The position numbers and the translations under genes are program-made. From positions 124,117 to 188,116 of the forward strand of contig NKYR01000022.1 of assembly GCA_003184365.1 (NCBI GenBank): a stretch of 64,000 bases of DNA, written 5' to 3'. A model generated the notes under the pieces. The model searched no databases. It was given only the letters and a program-made list of their open reading frames with translations, and had not been told where the DNA came from. This document shows positions 10,864-21,008 of this stretch, piece by piece. The stretch comes from Evernia prunastri. Taxonomy: Eukaryota; Ascomycota; Lecanoromycetes; Lecanorales; Parmeliaceae. Positions within the stretch are counted from its first letter, which is position 1. The number at the start of each line of letters is the position of its first letter.

Positions 10864-11580
10864 ATGGCAGATGGACGTGAGTCGGCATCACAGGGGGACT
10901 GGTCATCCATGCTGAACCGTGCGACAGTCAACGAAGCTCGGGCGCTGAGGGTCACCGAGATCCTCCAAGACTATCAACAGATCCAACGCCGCATATCCCA
11001 GTATCAAGCAAACCCTCCGCAAGACGAATACAACGAAGTCGGCTACTCGTTGCTGCGCCAATGCCACATCGAAGCTCATGCCCTGCTCAATCTGCCGTAC
11101 CTTTCCGAGATGCTGCATGCACCCAGTGGCCCCAACGAAGCCGAGAAGCGCCAATTGCAGCGGTACATAGTTACTTTAGACCCCTGTTTAGCTTATCACA
11201 GCTGACCCGCCCTGAAGGGTCATAACGGACGCCGCCGCTCGCCGCTTCCATGCCCAAAAGATCTATCTGCGAGCCACAGCCGCCGGCAAGTGGATCCAGC
11301 GGCGCCAATCCATCCTCCAAGGACGCAAGCCGCAGAACAGCCATCTGCAAGCCTTGTACCAGGCTGACGCTACGCTGCGAAACGTAAATTTTTTTGATCC
11401 ATTCCGCCCCCCGAGCAATCGTGCGTTATACTGACCGGTTCGGGGGCTCAGGAACTCGCAGCGATCACGAAGGAGAGGATCACGAACGCGTTCCGGCTGG
11501 CGGACCAGCAGGCCGGTTACTGGCTCAACGACGACCCGTCGGTGCAGACGACACTGGCCTGGATTCGGTCTCATCATTGA
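10864..11580 (+). CDS. uncharacterised alpha-helical protein, 197 aa, three exons
   Basis: Exons 10864-11162, 11218-11383 and 11452-11580, total 594 nt including stop. Introns of 55 and 68 nt have GTACAT...GAAG and GTAAAT...CTCAG borders, and all three exons join in phase. The later exons are too short to stand out as open frames, so the gene is easy to miss. The product is helical and rich in Gln, Ala and Arg: residues ~15-60 (NEARALRVTEILQDYQQIQ), a middle segment ALLNLPYLSEML, then YLRATAAGKWIQRRQ and a C-terminal helix ELAAITKERITNAFRLADQQ ending WIRSHH. No signal peptide or TM. I do not recognise the family. ATGs at 10780 and 10825 are also in frame; 10864 is preferred for its AAAAACATGGC context. 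Confidence 0.7.
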
Positions 11581-11943
11581 TCGGTCAATGGGAGACCTCT
11601 GTCGACCTCACACCATATCGCTTTCCATTGATCCTTGGTCCGAGGCCATGCTCTCCAACACCAAAAGTGTTTGCATCTCACGAGATGTCGCGTGCTTTCC
11701 TGTTAGTTCTTTCGTGGCATTTGTAGGCGCTGGCTCGCAGGATTCCTTCCAAAAGTTTTAGAGACAGCGACGGGGATCAGCTGTGCATTTAGATCTTCCT
11801 TGTCATCTAGATGGTCTTTCTTCCTCCTCTGTTCACCAGACACTGGTCGGGACAGGCTCCTGCAGCAGGACCACGTTGTGTTTATATTAGATACTAGATA
11901 TCCTAGTGTATCCGATTACTTACACCTCCATTAAAATGTCGAA
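11581..11943. other. convergent intergenic, no gene seen
   Basis: About 360 bp between the 3' ends of the helical protein gene and the F-box/zinc gene. Nothing recognised. Confidence 0.5.
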
Positions 11944-13314
11944 TCAACAGTCCCACGCCGCTTCTTCTTTCTCCAAGTCCCTCCCGCCCAGCACGACTCT
12001 CCCACACCACCCACACCAACTCCTCTCCGCCCCTCTCTTCTCCCTCCCCAAAACCTCGTCCTTCCCCTCCCTCTCGTCCTCCCACTCCCTCACCGTGCCC
12101 CCCACCCTCTCCCTCTTCCTGACCTTCTTCTTCACCACACCGCCCAAGCCCTCAATCTCCTGCCACAAATACCCCGCCTCGTCCTTTTCACCCCAAGGAC
12201 TCTCACTGCCTTCTCCCTCCCCACCAACACCACCACCACCACCATCACTGGCCCCGCTCAAGCTGCTCTCGCTCGCGTTCCTGCCCCCACCACCACCGCC
12301 GCCGCCGCTGCTGCACTCAAACTCGACCTCCACATCCACCGCGCCCTCGCACTCCCTCCCCCGCGCGCACTTGACCCCCTCGTTCCCCTCCCCGATGCCG
12401 ACCCCCAGGCCCCCGTAGCTGGTGGCGTACCGCGTGCGCCACGTCCACACGCGGCGGTACGTCGTGTCCGCAGTCGCGAGGCTGGCGCCGCAGGGGCCGC
12501 AGAGGTGGATGCTGGTCGCGCAGGAGCAGGGGGAGGAGGCGGGGGAGGCGAGGAGGGGGAGGGGGAGGGGGGCGGAGAGGCAGGTGGGGCAGAGGCGGCG
12601 GTGGCGGGAGGGGAGGTGCGCTGGGGGTGGGGGTTTGGACGTGCAGTTCTACGTTCGGGAAATTGTGCTGGTCAGCTTTGTGTAGGGCATGCATGGGGTA
12701 ACTGGGGTTTGATACGGGGGAAAGGGATGGAGAGGGGGGGGAGACAGTACACGACAGACGATCCTCCCGCACCTCCGACAGTCGCTGACCAGATCCCTCG
12801 CGCAGGTTGACACTTTGCCGGAGACGAGATGTCCTGCTTCGCCTAGTATGTGCCATCTCTGCCCCGGCTTCTCGCTTTCGGAGGACTTGGCGTCGCGGAA
12901 TTCATTCTCGCAGCGGAGCGTCTGCTGCACCAGACGGTTGCGGTATTGCAACAGGTTCGCCCGGATCTGGCGGCATGTGCGTGAAAGGGCGTCGAGGGTA
13001 TTGACGTCTACGTTGTGGGCTATTTGGGTGACGATGCTAGATCCGCATCGTCATTTCATTGTTCGTGATGGAAGACTGGCCCCCCGGGGGGGATGGGGGG
13101 GGACGTACGGATAGGCACCCAGTGCTGCTGAGAGACTGTTAAGGTTGGGGTTGGGCCTTTGCTCGGCGTTCTCATCGACGCCGTTGGCCGGCAGTTTCGC
13201 TGTCACCTTGTCCCCAAGATGGGATCGGCGGAGAGATGAGAAGCCGCAGGGTTCATGGGGATTGGCGTGGGGATCGTCAGGGACGTCGTCTTCCAAATCA
13301 ACAAAGACCACCAT
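11944..13314 (-). CDS. F-box-like protein with cysteine-rich zinc-binding centre
   Basis: Three exons on the minus strand: 13314-13109, 13036-12751 and 12648-11944 (398 residues). Introns are 72 nt and 102 nt. The exon joins restore a clear family pattern: an F-box-like segment (PPIVTQIAHNVDVNTLDALSRTCRQIRANL, residues ~69-100), then HILGEAGHLVSGKVSTCARD-type cysteines, CRRCGRIVCRNCT, and CPTCL/CSCATSIHLCGPCG pairs, then RVWTWRTRYATSYGGLG and the C-terminal SWCGWCGRVV. This is a conserved but poorly studied ascomycete family; F-box proteins usually recruit substrates to SCF ubiquitin ligases, and the Cys pairs suggest zinc binding. Residues ~240-280 hold long Gly runs (nine consecutive, and others), producing a strongly strand-biased C-rich plus strand at 12180-12640. 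Confidence 0.82.
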
Positions 13315-13701
13315 GATGCCATGTAAATGTTCTCAAGTAAAGCTGTAGGCTCATCAGAGCTACAGCTATTGTGTGTAGTATGAGAAAGGGAGGAGGTTAT
13401 TCCGTCTCTCAGATGTTGACGTTTTGCCCCACCGTTTGCGCCACACCTTGGCCGAAAAGGGGTTGGCTCGAATCTTGAAAAGGATCAAGCGAGGTACCGC
13501 GTACTTGTATGTAGGATAAAAACATGTACGTTAGGTATGTACAATACAGAATTCAGAGCGATTCCACGGGTATTGTGTAGCTCCCTCCCATGCCTGTGAC
13601 TCCTTCGCTGTGCTGTCAATTATCAATAGAACACCCATTTCCACCATTAGTGCCATTCAATGCCCTTGAATAGTCCACGGCATCTCAAGCAACAGGGATC
13701 G
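13315..13701. other. intergenic, no gene seen
   Basis: About 390 bp between two minus-strand genes; must hold the promoter of the F-box/zinc gene and the 3' UTR of the DysF gene. A palindromic GGTACCGCGTAC-type motif lies at 13492-13503. Confidence 0.5.
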
Positions 13702-15264
13702 CTATGCTTTTCCCTTTCCTTTGTCCAAGGGGCCTGTACCGCTGCCTTCCGAATCACTAGCATCGTTGCGTTGAGTGTTAAAATGGATCCGAGGCTCCTG
13801 GGACACATGAGCATCCTTCGGAATGCCCTTTATCTCCTCTCGGACGTTGGTCTCGTCATCATCACTATGTGCATGGGGCTGCCCTTCTGCTACTTCAGCC
13901 GGTTCACTAGCGTCCAAGGCATGGGTCTCCTCTGTTGGACCAGCCTCGCTGCCGGTCGCTCGTTCTCGGAGGTCACTCCAGTAGTGGAGATCCTTAATGT
14001 GGACTCCAGCTGCATTGATCGCTTTGAGAAGATTATCGATCTTGCGTTTTCTGGCAGCAATATCTGTATCCGAGTCCTCTTTGCCGTTCTCCTTGTCTTT
14101 CCGCTTGCTGTCCGTACTGGTAGCTTCATCGAGAACCTGAAGAAGGTAGGATTGGAGTTGACGGCATGATGTCTGATGGACAAAAATGGCAAGTATTTCC
14201 GGTATCTTTTCTGCGAGATAGAAGAGCTCATCGCCGCCTTGCTCCAAGAACATTTTAACGGCAGCAATCTTTTCTCTGTCCACTCTGGATCTTCTCAGGG
14301 CTGCCATAAGAGCTGATATGTCACTAATCTCACCAAAATCTTCCTCCGATTCATCGTTACCCTTGACATCAGGCATCATGCTCGACTGATGGTTCGTTGA
14401 CCTGTCCGCGCTGGATTCCCGACTCCTGCTCCTTTTCGCGGCATGGATTGTAAAATAGTCCTCGTTCAACAGATGCGCATTCTTCATGCTACCCCTCTTC
14501 CCATCTGCCTTATGTTGATGTATCTTGACCCTCCTCCTCAACCACCTTCTCCGCCGTACAAAAGAGTAGAAGAAAGGATGCGTGCCGTGCCAGGAATAGA
14601 CGCTGCTGAAGCTGAACGAGTATTCCCAACCCTCTTCGTCGACATCATGCGACATGTCTACATACCATGTTTTCCAATCCCAAGCCCAGCTAGGGTCTGG
14701 TAGCTGAAAGTTGGTAATGTTGACGGCACTGTCTCTGAAATTGGCAGTTTGCCATGGTGAAGGGTCGAAGTTAAGGAGCGAATTCGATGAGTAGAGGGGA
14801 ATGCCACAGAAAAATGAGCCACGTTGGTTCTCGTAAAGAACGTCGATGAAAGTGTCGACATTCTCCTGCGACTTTGTCTTTGCTTTCTTTCTGAAAGGTA
14901 TTCCGTCTCGTAGTCGACCGGTACGCACACTGTCTTTCCTAGGCTCGCCTTCTTGGAAACTTCCTGCTTCAGTATTGCCACTCTCATCACCAGATTCAGG
15001 TAATCTTGCAAGATTCTCCTCCTTGCCTTCCTGGTACTTTGCATATTTTCGCTGCGCCAACTGCTTTTGAAGTCCCCCTTTGGTCCATTGCCGGCTCAGA
15101 AGAGTTCCACTGTCTGATCTGGGTATCGGAGAGGATGGAGATGACCCTTCCTCCTCGAGACTCTCCCTAGGCTTGCTCGGCTTGGTAGTATCCACAAGGT
15201 CTATGGCATGGTCATAGGCTTGGACACCGTCTGTTTGGCTTCGTTCAAGTCCAAAGACTGACAT
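13702..15264 (-). CDS. DysF-domain protein, MUG65-like
   Basis: Single exon, 520 residues. Residues ~140-180 resemble DysFN (DVLYENQRGSFFCGIPLYSS, LLNFDPSPWQ), followed by SWAWDWKTWYVDMSHDVDEEGWEYS and then DysFC (SWHGTHPFFYSFVRRRRWLRRRV, ~225-250). The rest is low-complexity and charged, apart from a helical stretch DISALMAALRRSRVDREKIAAVKMFLEQGG (~320-350). The domain pair occurs in S. pombe Mug65, budding-yeast Spo73, peroxisomal Pex30-family proteins and TECPR1. There is no TM segment, unlike the peroxins, so Mug65 is the closest match by architecture. Known relatives act in prospore-membrane or organelle-membrane biology; the function here is inferred. The start at 15264 is divergent from the next gene. 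Confidence 0.82.
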   Translation of the reverse strand: MSVFGLERSQTDGVQAYDHAIDLVDTTKPSKPRESLEEEGSSPSSPIPRSDSGTLLSRQWTKGGLQKQLAQRKYAKYQEGKEENLARLPESGDESGNTEAGSFQEGEPRKDSVRTGRLRDGIPFRKKAKTKSQENVDTFIDVLYENQRGSFFCGIPLYSSNSLLNFDPSPWQTANFRDSAVNITNFQLPDPSWAWDWKTWYVDMSHDVDEEGWEYSFSFSSVYSWHGTHPFFYSFVRRRRWLRRRVKIHQHKADGKRGSMKNAHLLNEDYFTIHAAKRSRSRESSADRSTNHQSSMMPDVKGNDESEEDFGEISDISALMAALRRSRVDREKIAAVKMFLEQGGDELFYLAEKIPEILAIFVHQTSCRQLQSYLLQVLDEATSTDSKRKDKENGKEDSDTDIAARKRKIDNLLKAINAAGVHIKDLHYWSDLRERATGSEAGPTEETHALDASEPAEVAEGQPHAHSDDDETNVREEIKGIPKDAHVSQEPRIHFNTQRNDASDSEGSGTGPLDKGKGKA

Positions 15265-15580
15265 CGCAGTTATGAGTGTGGATGTTTGGATATCATGATC
15301 TGACTGTTCTCACGTCTGAGGAGGCTCGACGATTCAAGGGCGACAGGGGAGAAGGTGTCGAAAGAATATCCACAAGTGGCCCGGACTTTGGGAACGTGTG
15401 GCTGATGATTTAGATAGACCTTAAAGCGGAAAGGCGCCATGCGGGCACGTCATGGGGCCTGCCAAGGGACTGGAACTTCCAAGCTTCGAAGTTCTCGAAC
15501 GGCAAACAAATACTACCCCCAATCTTCACAACTTTACCAATTCATCTCACAAGATCCAGTTCAACCCGCAACTGTTTACT
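15265..15580. promoter_or_regulatory. bidirectional promoter, DysF protein / CWH-type protein
   Basis: A 316-bp interval between divergent start codons. No specific motif recognised. Confidence 0.5.
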
Positions 15581-16169
15581 ATGGCTGGACGTAGGATAGC
15601 GTATGTCGGCCTGCCTGTTGCAGCAATTGGAGGTTACTACTTCTACGCTGCGGGAGGGGACTCAAAAGTCGCGCAGAAGAAAGCCGAACGTTTGTTCACT
15701 GACAATCGCAAGGGTCATGTGAGGCTGCAAGCTAATATGATATAACAGATGATATCGAAAGCGCCAAAACCTCGTTGAAAGGCCAGAACATCTCCGGCGC
15801 AGAAGCGAAGAAGCAAGGTGAAGAGTGGGCACAGATCGCGGGCTCCAAGATCGATCACACCGTATGCTTGCTTGCTAGCCGTCCTTCCACCCTGCATTAA
15901 CTGTTCTCGGCTAACAAGAGATCTGCGTATAGGTCGATGATGTCCGAAACAAGGTTCACGAGGCCGACAAGACTGTCTCTTCCAAAATGAGCGAGGCCGA
16001 GGCCAAATTCGAAAAACTCAAGAACGAAACCGCTTCTCAATTCGACAAGACTAAGAATGACACAAAAAAGGAATTCAATCAATCCGTTGACAATTTTGAT
16101 AAGACAGTGGAGAGGAAGACGTCGGAGGCAAAGAGTGGGATCTCGAGCTGGTTTGGGTTTGGCAAGTAG
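15581..16169 (+). CDS. 'calcofluor white hypersensitive'-type small membrane protein
   Basis: Three exons 15581-15689, 15749-15861 and 15933-16169; introns 59 and 71 nt; 152 residues in perfect phase. The N-terminus is a single hydrophobic segment (RRIAYVGLPVAAIGGYYFYAAGGD, residues ~4-26). A charged amphipathic helix rich in Lys, Glu and Ala follows (KAEHDIESAKTSL..., FEKLKNETASQFDKTK), and the protein ends GISSWFGFGK. This matches the short filamentous-fungal proteins annotated as calcofluor white hypersensitive protein, whose membrane location and role in wall stress are poorly established. An upstream in-frame ATG at 15452 would add 43 residues without the family's usual start, so 15581 is preferred. 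Confidence 0.8.
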
Positions 16170-17192
16170 AGCATAACCCAGGCAGAGCTCGGTCGCTGGT
16201 AGGATGGTGCGCTTGGGAAGATAAGATACCTTGGACTTTCGATGGTTATATGTTACTAGGTTGTAGAATGAGGGTGTACATTAGCAATGCCTGCGTTCTA
16301 GCTCTGCCCTCCACTCATTTTCTCAGACATCTCCAAGAGCTCTTCTCCCTTTTTCCAATCTTTTCATGCGCCTTCAATAGCTCCGCTACCCCAAGTCACT
16401 TCTCAGACGCAGACTTCTCCATCGCGCTACGCACACATTTCAGTTGGCAGATCCACCCAGGCAAACACCTGTCTGTTTCATGACATTTTCCACCAACTAG
16501 ATTATCAAGACATTGACAAAAGCATGAATAGATCTCCCTCTAACCTCGAGACGAAAACATAGTCTAGAAAACATCAGCGCACCTAGAATGAGCAAACATG
16601 CGATACGCCGCATGATCTTGACAAACAAATACTCCTGTTGCGCAATTCTCCGTGCACAAGTTGCCTTGGTAAAATTCAGCCTTTCCACCTGCGACTCGTC
16701 GCTGTTTGGCTTCTCAACGCACCCAAGTGGAAACGGAATTGCAAGAAGCTGTTTGGTAGTGGCGAAGCAGTTGATGGAGATGGAAGTGCTTGTGAAACGA
16801 GGAGTAGAGATGTGTACGACGCACACGTTTGTGATTTGACCATCTCCAAGACGCCTTTCGCTTGAGTGCACCAACAGCTGGAATGCCGTTTTACCGAGAT
16901 GAAATCGTTGAACACAAGAGGCTTGCAGACAAATTCGGGACCTTGCACACAGAATCGCTTGCGGAGAAAGAGCGCATTTTTGCTTTCTGAGCTACAGATC
17001 CTGGGTTGCACTGATTCTTCTCGCTTGCATACATTGAAAGCAAATCGGTACCGGTCAACGGCCCAATGAATAAACCAAATCAATGGGAAAGGTCCAGTCC
17101 TCGCTCCATGCTGAATCCATACACCTCGAGCTGACTGATCTCAGACACTTTGCCCGTTCGCACCCGCTATCCATGTGATAGACATCAGTGCC
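16170..17192. other. convergent intergenic, no gene seen
   Basis: About 1 kb between convergent genes. Open frames up to 135 codons on both strands overlap each other and show no recognisable protein features. Confidence 0.4.
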
Positions 17193-17828
17193 TTATCCGC
17201 TATTCGCCATCTTGTGACGCATCATCAGTTCCAGGCAACCCTTGCAGAACGCCAATATCCGTAGGTCGTGAGCCGAGTCCAACATTCTACCGTCGCCGGC
17301 TAGATATCTCTGCCGGACACCCTCAGTCCCGTACCCTTCCAGTACATTTATCAAATCAGCCTTTCCTGATGCCAGTATCTCCTCCCAGTACTCGTGCTTT
17401 GGGACAGCCTTCATACAATGCCAGCAGGGTGTGTGTTCCTCTCCATTGATCTTGGGCATCCGATGTTTAGTGTAAATGTTGTAGCCGATGCCGCAGGAGA
17501 TGCAAATGCGCTTGTGGTTGGTCTTGACGGCTTGGTTGTCAGAAAAATCGGATGTGCGTTTGACTAGACCGCAGTGCGTGCAGATGAGGTGTTTCAGACG
17601 TTGGGTCCGTGGCAGACTGGCTTCCAAGCTGGTCTGACCCTGCACTACCTCGCCCTTGGTCATGTCCTCCCATTTGAAAACAGCGGAAGCCCAGTCGGAG
17701 AAGCTTTTGGAGACGAGTTTGACTTTTAGATAGTCTACAGAAGGAATGTGAAAGAGGATCATCTCGAAGATTTCGGGAGGGAAGTCGTTCAAGGAGGTAG
17801 GCATAGCGGACGTTGACAACACTCTCAC
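17193..17828 (-). CDS. F-box protein with CxxC pairs
   Basis: Single exon, 211 residues (203 if translation starts at the second Met, 17804, which sits directly before the F-box). F-box at residues ~12-48: LNDFPPEIFEMILFHIPSVD with VKLVSKSFSDWASAVF. After that come CTHCGLVKRTSDFSDNQ, CISCG, CWHCMKAV and CKGC, i.e. four Cys pairs spaced as in zinc-binding modules seen behind F-boxes in many short fungal proteins. Probably an SCF substrate receptor; substrate unknown. Not closely similar to the other F-box-type proteins in this window. Confidence 0.75.
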   Translation of the reverse strand: MRVLSTSAMPTSLNDFPPEIFEMILFHIPSVDYLKVKLVSKSFSDWASAVFKWEDMTKGEVVQGQTSLEASLPRTQRLKHLICTHCGLVKRTSDFSDNQAVKTNHKRICISCGIGYNIYTKHRMPKINGEEHTPCWHCMKAVPKHEYWEEILASGKADLINVLEGYGTEGVRQRYLAGDGRMLDSAHDLRILAFCKGCLELMMRHKMANSG

Positions 17829-18921
17829 CGGTCGAAGTGCTATCCTTCGGATTTCTCTTCAAATGTTTCATAAAGGTATTCATCGAATCTTTCTGCAAGT
17901 GCATTATAAATGCTTATGCCAAGACGTCGCACAAATGGTAGATGAAGGAGGCAAGTCTTGATTGCCACTGCGCCTCGGAACCTCATATCGCCGTTTTACT
18001 CTCGGTCGACTCATTTCAAACCGGACACGGAGCAATTTAAGATATTTTTAGGAATGGCACGTATCTTTTATTCGTTGGGGAGACAGAGACTTACGCAAGA
18101 ATCGCCTTCACATGAGGCGTGCACGGCCTCATTGACCCAGCGTAGACAGACCAATCAATCATTCAAACGACTGCGTCTTCTCGCCGTACTAAAGAGTGCT
18201 GACAAGATCACACTTCTCACACGACCTTGAAGCTCTGTTCTTCCACCTATGCCGTGACCGGATGAGCATTTCGAAAGTATATTGCGCAAATATCCGATTG
18301 ACCCTGGTAAAGTTCTTGGGAATATCTGAGTGAACAACAATATCCCCTTTTGCTCCCGGTACGGGTGCTACCCTGCATATTGACATGGACCATTCGGGAT
18401 AGCAGAAATCTTGTGTCTGCAGGGTTTATGCTTACAGAGCATCACGGTAACCTGTATAGCCTCAAGTCTACTCGTTGAGAAAGACAAGTGACTCGAGTTC
18501 AGTAGAGACAGACACTTGCATGGGTTTAACTTCAATATGGAATTACCACAGTCGCGAGGACGTAATAGCGAAAGCTGTGTCTTATTGGTAGTGTTTGAGA
18601 ACACCAGTTGAAATTACCTCCTCACTCGAGCCCCAATTTGTCCTTACAGCCTGGCATGGATGGATGAGGGTCCTGATAGTCCCAAAGATGGAACGGTGAG
18701 AAGATATTCCAAACGTAAGGCTAATGATACAGGCGATGATTCCATTGGAATTGTTTTGAACATCAGGACACGATCACGGTCGAGAGCGATATAGGTTTGG
18801 TAATTCCGTGTCTTATGATGAGTCAAAATTTTGCATTTTCTGGCAGTCGTGTCGCTGCAAAGATGTCTTCTCTCTCTGTACGAGTATTCGCAATCACCTA
18901 CTAATGGGGCTATCAGCTCGG
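17829..18921. other. intergenic upstream of transposon nest
   Basis: About 1.1 kb containing the F-box gene promoter. Short minus-strand frames (for example 18644-18931, 95 codons) are not convincing. Confidence 0.4.
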
Positions 18922-19542
18922 CAGGGGTCAAAAAAACCTCGGCGGGGGTCGCGCCGGCATATGCTCAGTATATCCGGCTTTGACCCCCCATGAGATCAAT
19001 GCATATGCTGAGCAGATCCACTTGACCCCCCATGAATTTTTTTCTAATCGAAAATTTATTGATCAGTTTAAACGATTTAAAGCATATGTCTAGCATATAC
19101 TCAGCATATTCTATTGATTTTAACTATATAACGTGTCTTAAGCGTAAAGAAAAATTACGATAAGTTTTTTTTTTTTTTTTTTTTTTCAAGATTATGATCT
19201 TGTGAGATAGTAAGTCATATCCGACCTCGAGAGGTGCGCTATTCGGATGGTTCCGAGATCGGGTGTGACTTACTACCTCATAAGGTGATAGATTTCGAAA
19301 ACTTTTAGAGCGAGAGCGGACTTTTGAAGTGCTTTCGGGGCGGGCTTTTGGGGTGCTTTCGGAGGCGAAGGGGTGCTTTCGAGGCGGGGAGACTACGTCG
19401 TCGAAGCTAAAACTATTAGTCTCGATCTAAAAAATTTGACCCTCTATGAAGTCTCTGCATATGCTGAGTATATCCGTCTGACCCCCGACGAGCGCATATA
19501 CTTCGGTTATGCTGACCCCCGCCGAGGTTTTTTTGACCCCTG
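18922..19542. mobile_element. inverted-repeat element A, 621 bp, non-coding
   Basis: Bounded by a perfect 29-bp inverted repeat (18922-18950 versus 19514-19542), which extends about 12 bp further outward with a few mismatches. Inside each end lie repeated copies of a GCATATGCTGAG-like motif in both orientations (about 18958, 19001, 19082-19110, 19457) and several TTGACCCCCC blocks, a layout like transposase-binding subterminal repeats. The centre holds a T22 tract (19165-19186), a 64-bp palindromic insertion (19210-19273) and three GGGGTGCTTTCG-like units (19330-19385). No transposase is encoded; a non-autonomous DNA element is the likely explanation. The class cannot be named from sequence alone. 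Confidence 0.65.
19210..19273. mobile_element. 64-bp palindromic MITE-like insertion flanked by TA
   Basis: Two 20-bp arms (19210-19229 and 19254-19273) pair with three mismatches, all transitions. The unit starts GTAAGTCA and ends with its complement, and has TA on both sides (19208-19209, 19274-19275), as for Tc1/mariner-type insertions. It is nested in element A. Confidence 0.55.
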
Positions 19543-19623
19543 GCGACCTGAGACCCGCTACTGATGCAACACATCCACTAATGCAATACCCTAAAATCCG
19601 ATAAATCCGGGGGGTATGCCGCC

Positions 19624-19753
19624 AGAAATGTATGGTACCAGTCTTGGTGGGTAGCAAGGATGATATTCTATGAAAGACGAAGGATTCTACAGAAGGATAT
19701 CTCTGTCTGCTAACTAAATATATACTAAGCTAAGCAAGTTTCATCTTTCCACT
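19624..19753 (+). repeat. 130-bp direct repeat, left copy
   Basis: Aligns without gaps to 20879-21008 over 130 bp. I count 19 differences, every one a transition. It may be an LTR of a degenerate non-autonomous retroelement or an internal repeat of element B. Confidence 0.75.
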
Positions 19754-20878
19754 ACTATCGAAAAAAAAAGATCGAGTCTTCGCGACTCTGAGACTATATA
19801 GCAAAAGTCTAGATATTCTAAACTTCGCTTAAAAGAAATGTAGATCTTCTAAATAAGTATAAGTAAAAGACAAAGCATAACTTCGCGCAAAATCGTATAT
19901 TCTTTTTAATCATGCTCTTAATCTTATACTTACTCGTATATCTTCGAATTTCTTAGCTTTTTCGTAATTTTTACATTTTCAAAGTTTTTTAAACTTTCTC
20001 GCAGCTACGATATTAACAATAATATCTTTTTATATTAATTTAAATAATACTTCGTCTGCGACTTTAAAAGCTTTCTTTGTCTAATTAAAAAGATTTAATC
20101 TAACTTAATTTGAGAATAATTTATAAAAGATAAATGTAGATTCGATCTGCTAATATGTTATAATAATAGCTGAAAATACTTAAATAGCTTCGAGACTCGT
20201 AAAAGATTAAGCTTCGACTGAAGATTGAGTGTTGAAAATAAATCGATAAATAAGTTTAAACTCGTTTGACGAGAGTGTACTTTCGTAATAGAACTTCGAA
20301 TTTTAGTTAAAGATAAAACTGTGAGAATTTCGAAAGAAGTCAGAGTAATCGAAAATATAGTAGTATACTAGCTTTTCGAGTAAGTTTCTTCTTAATACGC
20401 TTGATAAGATTAGTGCTATAGTAGCGACGACGAGATAAATAACTTGAAAAACTTCGATAAAGAAGTTAAACTTAAATAGATATTAAAAGTAGAATTTAGA
20501 AGAAATCGAGTTCTTGAAACGAAAGTTACGTTCTTTAAAGAAAGTTATTTTTTTAATATAGATTTTGATGAGAAAGTAAATGAAAGATCGAGAATAATAT
20601 TAGAATCTCTGAGAAGTGATAGAAAAACCCGAATTTTAAAATCTTCAAGATAGTTTAGAAAATACGAGAAGAGATCGAAAGTATAGAAGAGTAAACTGCT
20701 TGCTTTGAAGATTTCTTTTATAAGAAATAATAATATATAAAAATAGTGAGAGAACGACTGAAAGATAGTTTAAGTAACGAATTTCGAGTATTAAGTATAA
20801 TCTCAAAACGAGTATAGAACGAGTGTAAGAATAGAATAATCAACTTGCAGAGTTACAATGAATTCGATCATATTCTTT

Positions 20879-21008
20879 AGAAATGTATGATATCAGTCTT
20901 GATGAATAGTAAGAATAATATTCTATGAAAGACGAAGGATCCTACAGAAGGATATCCCTGCCTGCTGACTAAGTACATGCTAAGCTAAGCAAGTCCCACC
21001 TTTTCACT
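20879..21008 (+). repeat. 130-bp direct repeat, right copy
   Basis: Partner of 19624-19753. The first half of this copy carries A/T where the left copy has G/C; in the second half it is mostly the reverse, so both copies have been mutated independently. Confidence 0.75.

Noticed and set aside
11906..12418. 170-codon Ser/Pro-rich plus frame
   Set aside because: Antisense shadow of the Gly-rich exon of the F-box/zinc gene.
12317..12856. 179-codon Pro/Arg-rich minus frame
   Set aside because: It is in a different frame from the spliced F-box/zinc gene and only mirrors its C/G-rich low-complexity DNA.
19373..19564. 63-codon frame at the right end of element A
   Set aside because: It lies wholly in inverted-repeat sequence and its peptide reflects the repeat motif; no start context or homology.
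19750..20880. AT-rich block as a centromere or mitochondrial insertion
   Set aside because: It is only ~1 kb and is enclosed by terminal and direct repeats of one element whose copies show transition-only differences, so RIP explains it.
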